From positions 1 through 5,986 of the forward strand of contig DATMBJ010000193.1 in NCBI GenBank assembly GCA_035559315.1: a stretch of 5,986 nucleotides of DNA. The letters run 5' to 3'. The DNA is from DATLZM01 sp035559315. Lineage in GTDB: Bacteria; Actinomycetota; UBA4738; HRBIN12. Position 1 is the first letter of the stretch; the number at the start of each line of letters is the position of its first letter. This document shows positions 1 to 4,623 of this stretch, in pieces. A program made the position numbers and the translations under genes. The notes under the pieces are model-generated. The model made no database searches, was not told where the DNA came from, and worked only from the letters and a program-made list of their open reading frames with translations.

Positions 1-840
1 GGCCAGCCGATGGACTTCGTGACCCGGGTGGAGCTGGTCGATCCGGCCGGCGGGCCGCCGCGCCGCGCGGACATCCGGGTGAACCACCCCGCCTCGGTCG
101 GCGGCGTCCGCTTCTACCAGTACGGCTACGGGTGGGCCCCGGTGATCGAGGTGCGTCGGGACGGCGAGCTGGTCGCGTCGGGACCGGTGACGTTCCAGCA
201 GGACACCGCGCCGCGGGGCGTGAGCCAGCTGGCGATGCCCTGGCGCGGGGTCCTCAAGCTGCCGGGGCTCCGTCCCCAGGTCGGGATCGAGTTCGACCTC
301 TGGCCCGACATCCGGGGGCTGATCTCGTTGCTGCAGACCGGCCGGCCCACCCCGATGCTGGACCCGTTCCGGCCGGTCCTGCTCTACACGGCGTACCGGG
401 GCGACCTGGGCCTCACGGTCCCGCAGCCGACGTCGGTGCTCGACAAGAGCGGGCTCAGGCGGTGGACCGGCGGGGCGATCGGAGCCGGCCGGACGGTCGA
501 CCTGGCCACCGGGGAGGTGGTCCGGGGGGACGTCGACCGCGCCCCCGGCATCACCGTCAGGTTCTCCGGCCTCCGCAAGTACACGGTCCTCCAGGTCGGC
601 CGGGACCGAGCCCTGCCGCTCGTGCTGCTGGCCTCGGTCGTGCTGCTGATCGCGCTCCCCCCCGCGCTCCACGGCTCGAGGCGGAGGATCTTCGTCCGGG
701 CCGCGACCAACGGCGAGGGGACCGTCCTGAGGGTCGGCGGGTTCGCCCTCCAGCGGAGGGAGACGTTCGAGGAGGAGTTCGCCCGCCTGGTCGAGGACCT
801 CGAGCGGGCGTCGCAGGGTCGGGAGGTGGGGGCTCGATGA
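1..840 (+). CDS. resB: Cytochrome c biogenesis protein ResB, C-terminal part (5' end outside window)
   Basis: ResB (Ccs1) pairs with CcsA/ResC in System II cytochrome c maturation, where the two carry haem across the membrane and attach it to apocytochrome CxxCH motifs. The frame is open from base 1, so the first ATG at position 10 is internal and the N-terminal helices lie upstream; about 279 codons are visible. Family features seen are the extracytoplasmic beta-rich stretch with IRVNHPASVGGVRFYQYGYGW (VN-P-x-x-Y/GG-x-x-FYQ-x-x-YGW type, near base 80-135), then FSGLRKYTVLQVGRD leading into a final membrane helix (LPLVLLASVVLLIALPPAL, about bases 613-669). A cytoplasmic tail follows with RRRIFVR and a GGFALQRRETFEEEFARLV segment typical of ResB ends. 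The stop overlaps the next start (ATGA), consistent with an operon and translational coupling with ccsB. The identity is strong even without the 5' part. Confidence 0.9.
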   Translation, partial: GQPMDFVTRVELVDPAGGPPRRADIRVNHPASVGGVRFYQYGYGWAPVIEVRRDGELVASGPVTFQQDTAPRGVSQLAMPWRGVLKLPGLRPQVGIEFDLWPDIRGLISLLQTGRPTPMLDPFRPVLLYTAYRGDLGLTVPQPTSVLDKSGLRRWTGGAIGAGRTVDLATGEVVRGDVDRAPGITVRFSGLRKYTVLQVGRDRALPLVLLASVVLLIALPPALHGSRRRIFVRAATNGEGTVLRVGGFALQRRETFEEEFARLVEDLERASQGREVGAR

Positions 841-1796
841 CGACGGAGCAGTGGACCCGGATCTCCACGGATGCCTTCAACGTCGCGTTGTTCGCGTACG
901 TCTCGGCGATGGTCGGCTACTTCCACCACCTGGCGTTCCGGAGGACGCCCGTCTGGCGGGCCGCCCGGCTGGTCGCGCTCGCGGGCGTCGTCGCCCACGG
1001 GCTGTCGATCGCGGCGAGGGCCCTCGCCGCCGACCGCGTGCCGTGGGGGAACATGTACGAGTACTCCTCCCTCCTGGCGTTCCTCGTGGTCGCGGTCTAC
1101 CTCGTCTACGTCGAGGGCGTTCGGAGGCTCCGGGCCCTCGGGGGGTTCGCCCTGGCCGTGGCGGTGCTCACGATGGCGGTGGCGGTGTCGTTCCTGTACG
1201 TGGGCCCCGGGCCGCTCGTGCCGGCGCTGAACTCCTACTGGATCAAGGTCCACGTCGTCGCGGCCATCGCCGGGTCGTCGCTCCTCTCGCTGGGCGCGGT
1301 CTGCAGCGGCCTGTACCTGTACCAGGAGCGGCGGGAGCGTCGCCTCGCGGCCGTCGGCGCGGCGGCGGGGAGGGACCGGCCGGCCCCGATCATGGGCGGC
1401 TCGGGCGTGCGCACGGGACCGGCGGGGTCGCGGGAGGGCGAGACGGGGAACGACGCGGTGGCCCGAGGGGGCCTCCTGCCCACCGCGGACGGCCTGGACC
1501 GACTGGCCTCCCGGATCATCGCCTTCGCCTTCCCCATCTGGACCTTCGCGGTGATCGCCGGGGCCATCTGGGCTCAGGAAGCGTGGGGCCGGTACTGGGG
1601 ATGGGATCCCAAGGAGACCTGGTCGTTCATCACCTGGGTCCTCTTCGCGGGCTACCTCCACGCTCGCGCCACGTCGGGCTGGCAGGGACGGCGCGCGGCG
1701 GCGCTCGCCCTCGTGGGCTTCGCGTCGCTGGTCGTGAACTTCTACGCCGTGAACCTCTGGATCGTCGGCCTGCACTCCTACGCAGGCGTCTCCTGA
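837..1796 (+). CDS. ccsB: Cytochrome c biogenesis haem lyase subunit CcsB (CcsA/ResC family)
   Basis: Polytopic haem-handling subunit of System II cytochrome c maturation, acting with ResB to present haem at the outer face of the membrane. The 319-residue protein has the signature WWD motif W250-GRY-W254-G-W256-D257-PKETWSFITW. About eight membrane helices are visible: 14-34, 43-63, 75-92, 101-121, 137-162, 226-246, 258-275 and 287-308. Candidate haem-ligand histidines are H139 (KVHVV) and H313 (LHSYAG) flanking the WWD region, and H54 in helix 2; GNMYEYSS (71-78) is another family motif. A charged, Gly-rich linker (about 164-220) separates helices 5 and 6 and looks lineage-specific. The ATG at 837 overlaps the resB stop by 4 nt and has GGGAGG at 821-826. 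The open frame extends further upstream, but that part is a shadow of resB. Length is normal for the family. Confidence 0.94.
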   Translation: MTTEQWTRISTDAFNVALFAYVSAMVGYFHHLAFRRTPVWRAARLVALAGVVAHGLSIAARALAADRVPWGNMYEYSSLLAFLVVAVYLVYVEGVRRLRALGGFALAVAVLTMAVAVSFLYVGPGPLVPALNSYWIKVHVVAAIAGSSLLSLGAVCSGLYLYQERRERRLAAVGAAAGRDRPAPIMGGSGVRTGPAGSREGETGNDAVARGGLLPTADGLDRLASRIIAFAFPIWTFAVIAGAIWAQEAWGRYWGWDPKETWSFITWVLFAGYLHARATSGWQGRRAAALALVGFASLVVNFYAVNLWIVGLHSYAGVS

Positions 1797-1823
1797 GGGC
1801 GCGACGGGCGGGTGCTCCGGGGA
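1797..1823. other. Convergent 27-bp gap between ccsB and the M56 peptidase gene
   Basis: The two stop codons face each other across 27 bp. I see no convincing stem-loop or T-tract here. Transcripts from the two sides would probably overlap, or end by Rho-dependent or unrecognised signals. Confidence 0.6.
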
Positions 1824-2825
1824 TCAGAGGACCGAGGCCGCCGCGTGCTGGCCGTGGCAGGGGGCGTGACGTTCGGCCGCCACGCCGCCGGCGAGGGCGC
1901 GCCCCGTCGACCAGGCGCCCTGGACGGCGAGGACGGCGAGGGCGAGCGCCGCGACGGCGACCACGAGCCTGCCGGCGCGTTCCGGGGGCCGCTCCCCCGT
2001 GAGCCGGCGCACGCGGTAGGCGACGTCGCCCGAGCCCATGCCGGGGGCCGGATGGGCTCCGGCGAGCCTGAGCCTGGCGACGGATGCGAGGGCCTCGGCG
2101 ACGACGAGCGGGTCCCCGACCCGGTCGGCCGCCGCCTCATCCGCGGTCGCCTCGAGCGCGGTGACGACGTAGGTGACGGAGAGCCGGACGCTCGGGATGA
2201 AGCCGAAGGCCCGGCCGATCGCGCTCGCGGCGAACAGCACCAGGGTGTGACGGCGACGGGCGTGCGCCTCCTCGTGGGCCAGCACCGCCTGCCGTTCCCG
2301 GTCCCCCAGGGACCGCAGGAGCCCCACGGAGAGGACGGTCCGGGGGCGCAGGAGGCCGACCGTGTACGCGACGGGCTCATCGGAGGGCAGCACGCGGACG
2401 CCGCGGTCGCTCCGACCGAGGTACCGACGCTTCGCCAACCGCTCCCCCGGGAGGTCGCCCCGCGGCGGCCTCGCCCGGCGGGAATCCCGGAACGTCTGCG
2501 CCCATCCGGTCGCGGCCCGCACCAGGAACCCGAGGAGGAGGAGCGCGGCCACGATCGACGGCCAGTGTCCCAGGGGATAGGCGAGGAGCCGGGTGGCCGC
2601 GTCGACACAGATCTCGACGACCCTCGGGAGGGAGGCGACGTTCGCGGGCTCCGGCGAGACCATCGCCACGAGGAGCCCTACGAACGCCGCGCTGATCCCC
2701 GACAGCGAGAGGAGCCCGAACCAGAACAGCAGACGCGGCGTCCCTCTGGAGACCAGCGCCCCCCGGGCCAGGTGGGGGAGCCACAGGAAGGCCAGGAACG
2801 TCCCGCCCGCCAGGACGAGCCTCAT
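1824..2825 (-). CDS. M56 family (BlaR1-like) membrane zinc metallopeptidase without PBP sensor domain
   Basis: Members of peptidase family M56 relieve BlaI/MecI-type repression in response to an envelope signal. The 333-residue protein has membrane helices at about 4-20, 33-56, 88-106 and 285-303. The zinc motif is H184-E-E-A-H188, and an ExxxD motif with E225 and D229 (EATADEAAAD) lies downstream as the likely third ligand region. By the BlaR1 topology the protease domain (about 107-283) is cytoplasmic and the last ~30 residues are outside. There is no penicillin-binding domain after helix 4, only a short tail with H320, C323, H324 and H327. The length and lack of a sensor resemble mycobacterial Rv1845c. 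The start ATG overlaps the blaI-like stop by 4 nt and has no Shine-Dalgarno of its own (AAGCGGTCCGACCGCGGGCG precedes it), so translation is probably coupled. The active site looks intact. The signal and substrate are unknown. Confidence 0.87.
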   Translation of the reverse strand: MRLVLAGGTFLAFLWLPHLARGALVSRGTPRLLFWFGLLSLSGISAAFVGLLVAMVSPEPANVASLPRVVEICVDAATRLLAYPLGHWPSIVAALLLLGFLVRAATGWAQTFRDSRRARPPRGDLPGERLAKRRYLGRSDRGVRVLPSDEPVAYTVGLLRPRTVLSVGLLRSLGDRERQAVLAHEEAHARRRHTLVLFAASAIGRAFGFIPSVRLSVTYVVTALEATADEAAADRVGDPLVVAEALASVARLRLAGAHPAPGMGSGDVAYRVRRLTGERPPERAGRLVVAVAALALAVLAVQGAWSTGRALAGGVAAERHAPCHGQHAAASVL

Positions 2826-3217
2826 CGCCCGCGGTCGGACCGCTTCGCTCGCCTGGCGTCACGCACGAGGCGTTCGAGCTCCGCCAGGTCGACGTCGTCC
2901 ACGCTCCGGACGAACCCCAGGAGGACGGAGCGACGGTCCTTCACGCCGGCCAGGACCTTCCGCACCAGCTGGGCCGCGTGCTCCTCACGCGTGATCCGCG
3001 GCTCGTAGAGGTAGGCCCGCCCGATCCGTCGGCGCTGGAGGAGCCCCTTCCGCCAGAGCCGGTCCATCACGGTCATCACGGTCGTGTAGGCGAGGCCCCG
3101 GCCGCTGCCCACCGCCCCGTGCACCTCCCGCACGGTCACGTGGCCCCCTCGATCCCAGACGAAGTCCATCACCGCCTGCTCGAGCGGCCCCAGCTCGGTG
3201 ACCCGCCTGGCCAGCAT
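2822..3217 (-). CDS. blaI: BlaI/MecI/CopY family transcriptional repressor
   Basis: A 131-residue winged-helix repressor. The DNA-binding domain spans about 7-73: LGPLEQAVMDFVWDRGGHVTVREVH forms the first helices, YTTVMTVMDRLWRKGLL (44-60) the recognition helix, and RRRIGRAYLYEP the wing. The rest (about 76-122, ending DLAELERLVRDARR) matches the helical dimerisation domain. SVLLGFVRS (97-105) aligns with the segment where staphylococcal BlaI is cut between N101 and F102; here the pair is G101-F102. The ATG start has GAGGAGG directly upstream, with the first GAGG 5 nt from the ATG. It overlaps the M56 gene by 4 nt, the standard repressor/peptidase pairing, and probably autoregulates this operon. 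The symbol denotes the family; beta-lactam regulation is not shown. A CopY-like metal response is an alternative. Confidence 0.9.
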   Translation of the reverse strand: MLARRVTELGPLEQAVMDFVWDRGGHVTVREVHGAVGSGRGLAYTTVMTVMDRLWRKGLLQRRRIGRAYLYEPRITREEHAAQLVRKVLAGVKDRRSVLLGFVRSVDDVDLAELERLVRDARRAKRSDRGR

Positions 3218-3234
3218 CGCCTCCTCGGGGCCGG

Positions 3235-3240
3235 ATGCTA
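3235..3240 (-). promoter_or_regulatory. Weak -10-like hexamer upstream of the BlaI-type repressor gene
   Basis: Read on the minus strand this is TAGCAT, 17 bp before the repressor ATG, giving a leader just long enough for its GAGGAGG site. No -35 consensus is seen at 16-18 bp spacing, and the region upstream is a GC-rich hairpin. A tentative call based on position and AT content alone. Confidence 0.25.
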
Positions 3241-3256
3241 CCCGAACCGCAGGGGA

Positions 3257-3288
3257 GCGGCGTGATCCCGCGGGGCCCGCATCGCCGC
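3257..3288 (-). terminator. GC-rich stem-loop just after the qcrA stop, possible terminator
   Basis: GCGGCG (3257-3262) plus AT (3265-3266) pair with ATCGCCGC (3281-3288) across a 2-nt bulge. Inside, GCGG (3270-3273) pairs with CCGC (3277-3280) around a GGC loop. The structure starts 5 nt beyond the qcrA stop on the minus strand. No U-tract follows, so intrinsic termination is uncertain. It may instead stabilise the 3' end or separate qcrA from the downstream repressor gene. Confidence 0.4.
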
Positions 3289-3293
3289 GGCGC

Positions 3294-4016
3294 TCATCCC
3301 GCCGCCACGCAGAACGGTCCGGCTTGGTCGTTCCCCACGGTGTTCGTCCCGCGCGGAGGCCCGATCACGATCTCGGAGGTGTCCACGATCACGTCGTCGC
3401 CCTCGATCCGGATCTTGAACCGGTCCAGGCCGCGGGGAGCCGGCCCCAGCCGGTACTCCCCCGCGGAGTTGTACTTCGAGCCGTGGCAGGGGCACTCGAA
3501 CCACTGGGAGGACTTGCAGAACGGCACCCGGCAGCCCAGGTGGACGCAGCGCTGGTAGAGCGGCATCAGCCCCTCGGCCACCAGCCCGTCGGCCTCGTAG
3601 TCCACGTCGTCGGTGGGCCTGCCCCGGTACTCGACGATGTAGAACCGGCCGGCCCCGAAGTAGTAGGGCTCCTCGTTGTCGCGGATGAAGCCCTTGATGT
3701 CGGGGAGCTTCCCGGCCACGATCTCGGCCCCGAACCCTCCCCGCAGGTTCGGCCAGAGGAACGCGATGCTCGCCGCCCCGAACTGGGCCCCGAACACGGT
3801 GAGCGAGGCCAGCCAGGAGCGGCGGAAGAAGTCCCGCCGGGAGATGGGCCGGGGGCCCCGGGCCGGCCCCTCCAGGCCGGGGGCGGGGGCGGCCGCCGCC
3901 CGCTGGGCCCGCCGGGCCCGGAGGAACGAGAGGCCGAACAGGATCGCGAACAGGTCGAGGAGGGCGACCACCACGATCGCGGCCACGGTGCCCGAGGAGA
4001 TCGCGAGCGCGTTCAC
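3294..4016 (-). CDS. qcrA: Rieske [2Fe-2S] protein of the cytochrome bc-type quinol oxidoreductase (QcrA)
   Basis: Transfers electrons from menaquinol/quinol at cytochrome b to a c-type cytochrome on the outer face of the membrane. In the 240-residue protein, box I is C157-V-H159-L-G-C162 and box II C175-P-C177-H178-G-S. C157, H159, C175 and H178 are the cluster ligands, and C162/C177 form the usual disulfide. GPAPRGLDRF (191-200) is a conserved Rieske loop, and the C-terminal GPPRGTNTVG segment is typical of actinobacterial relatives as I recall them. Helix 1 (about 10-32) precedes a basic cytoplasmic segment and a twin-arginine motif S59-R-R-D-F-F64, then helix 2 (about 69-88). This resembles the Sec-then-Tat insertion shown for the Streptomyces Rieske protein, but with two helices rather than three. 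The GTG start at 4016-4014 follows GGGAGG with 4-nt spacing. The frame stays open far upstream, but that part lies antisense to other genes. No qcrB or qcrC is adjacent within this window. Confidence 0.92.
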   Translation of the reverse strand: MNALAISSGTVAAIVVVALLDLFAILFGLSFLRARRAQRAAAAPAPGLEGPARGPRPISRRDFFRRSWLASLTVFGAQFGAASIAFLWPNLRGGFGAEIVAGKLPDIKGFIRDNEEPYYFGAGRFYIVEYRGRPTDDVDYEADGLVAEGLMPLYQRCVHLGCRVPFCKSSQWFECPCHGSKYNSAGEYRLGPAPRGLDRFKIRIEGDDVIVDTSEIVIGPPRGTNTVGNDQAGPFCVAAG

Positions 4017-4150
4017 GATTCCTCCCGAGACGCTCTCCGCCGAAGGAAGTATACGACCCCGGGTAGTAACGCGCCCGGCGGCTGGTCGGCCGCGCCCGAG
4101 CGGGCGAGGGCGGAGGCGGACGGTTCCTCGCGGATCGCTCGCCGGCGCGC
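4017..4150 (-). promoter_or_regulatory. qcrA upstream region: -10-like element, 5' leader and RBS
   Basis: On the minus strand TATACT (4053-4048) is a good -10 hexamer in an otherwise GC-rich stretch, 32 bp upstream of the GTG start. GGGAGG at 4026-4021 is the RBS. No consensus -35 is seen at 16-18 bp (GGGCGC-like sequence instead). A small hairpin, CGCCC-GAGC-GGGCG at 4093-4106, lies between the upstream gene and this promoter and could be a weak terminator for that gene. The arrangement suggests qcrA can be transcribed on its own. Confidence 0.5.
4052..4068. promoter_or_regulatory. 17-bp imperfect dyad, candidate operator overlapping the qcrA -10
   Basis: TACGACCCCGGGTAGTA is an inverted repeat with 7 of 8 positions pairing around a central base (one G/G mismatch at 4055/4065). 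It overlaps the first bases of the minus-strand TATACT and the spacer, where a bound repressor would block the promoter. Its TAC...GTA ends resemble the TACA...TGTA core of BlaI/MecI/CopY operators. The binding protein is unknown; the BlaI-type repressor about 0.8 kb downstream is a candidate by inference. Confidence 0.4.
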
Positions 4151-4468
4151 TCAGGTCTTCGTGAGCACGATGGCGCCGGCCACCCCGAGGAGCCCGGCCA
4201 TCGGGTACCCGACCACGAGATCGTCCCAGCCCGGGGAGATCAGGTGGAAGAAGCCCATGTGCGAGATCAGGTGCTGCACGAACACGGCGGCGCCGAGGCC
4301 GACCAGGGTCCAGCCGAGGACGCGGCGCCTCCGGTAGGCGCCGAGGGTGAGCTTCCTCGACTCCGCCCGGCGCTGTGCGGCCTGCGTGGCCCGGGCGCGG
4401 GCCTCGGCTGCCTTGTCCCGACGCCGGGGCCTCGTCGTCCCCCTCTTCCTCGACTTCGATGCCGGCAC
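4151..4468 (-). CDS. Small basic two-helix membrane protein, function unknown
   Basis: A 105-residue protein I cannot name. Residues 1-48 are very rich in Arg, Lys and Ala (KSRKRGTTRPRRRDKAAEARARATQAAQRRAESRK), predicted cytoplasmic and partly helical. Two membrane helices follow (about 54-72 and 83-102), joined by a short outer loop with HLISHMGFFHLISPGWDDL, which carries several histidines. The GTG at 4468-4466 was chosen because GGGAGG lies 6 nt upstream (4480-4475). The longer open frame to 4621 would cross the divergent promoter region and adds a low-complexity N-terminus. It lies upstream of and co-oriented with qcrA, 134 bp away, so a role as an accessory protein of the bc complex is possible but rests on position only. 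Confidence 0.72.
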   Translation of the reverse strand: MPASKSRKRGTTRPRRRDKAAEARARATQAAQRRAESRKLTLGAYRRRRVLGWTLVGLGAAVFVQHLISHMGFFHLISPGWDDLVVGYPMAGLLGVAGAIVLTKT

Positions 4469-4623
4469 CGGCCCCCTCCCTTCGGCCCGAGATCGATGCC
4501 CACATCCTATGACGGAGCGTCGTAGGTCGTCGGTCCGCGACCCGTCGAGGGGGCCGACCACCCGTGGTATGGTCGGGCGAGCCATCGCTCCCCGGAGGAG
4601 GTCCGACGCTGGTCGGAGCATGG
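4469..4623. other. Divergent intergenic region between the small membrane protein and the AlkP-like gene
   Basis: This 155-bp region holds the start signals of two divergent genes. On the plus side there is an extended -10-like TGGTATGGT (4565-4573) and a purine-rich GGAGGAGG (4594-4601). On the minus side there is a TAGGAT hexamer (minus strand, within 4504-4510) upstream of the GGGAGG site. No open frame here shows protein-like composition, and no tRNA or clear riboswitch fold is seen. Confidence 0.5.
4565..4573 (+). promoter_or_regulatory. Extended -10-like element for the AlkP-like gene
   Basis: TGGTATGGT fits the TGn-TATnnT extended -10 pattern. A -35-like TCGAGG (4545-4550; 3 of 6 matches to TTGACA) lies 17 bp upstream. 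A start near 4580 would put GGAGGAGG (4594-4601) in the leader, and argues against using the earlier in-frame GTG at 4564, which falls inside this element. Confidence 0.35.

Noticed and set aside
132..836. Upstream extension of the ccsB frame through resB
   Set aside because: The translated sequence is low-complexity Gly/Arg/Pro and overlaps resB, which has clear family motifs. The ATG at 837 starts the recognisable CcsB sequence.
384..1775. Long minus-strand open frame (463 codons) opposite resB and ccsB
   Set aside because: It is rich in Arg, Pro and Gly with no domain motifs, as expected opposite high-GC genes; the plus-strand proteins are clearly recognisable.
1812..3008. Plus-strand open frame (398 codons) opposite the M56 and BlaI-type genes
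   Set aside because: Composition is Arg/Glu/Gly/Pro-rich without motifs; the HExxH peptidase and winged-helix repressor are on the other strand.
2822..3217. Beta-lactam resistance regulation by the BlaI/M56 pair
   Set aside because: There is no beta-lactamase or PBP gene in the window and the M56 protein has no penicillin-binding sensor domain, so this role is not supported here.
4093..4106. Hairpin CGCCC-GAGC-GGGCG as a confident terminator
   Set aside because: The stem is only 5 bp and no T-tract follows on either strand; in DNA this GC-rich such hairpins arise by chance.
3198..4337. Plus-strand open frame (379 codons) opposite qcrA
   Set aside because: It is a shadow of qcrA; no protein-like features, whereas the minus strand encodes both Rieske cluster boxes.
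4564..4623. GTG at 4564 as the start of the AlkP-like gene
   Set aside because: It has no Shine-Dalgarno and lies within the extended -10-like TGGTATGGT; the leader's GGAGGAGG would then be inside the coding sequence.
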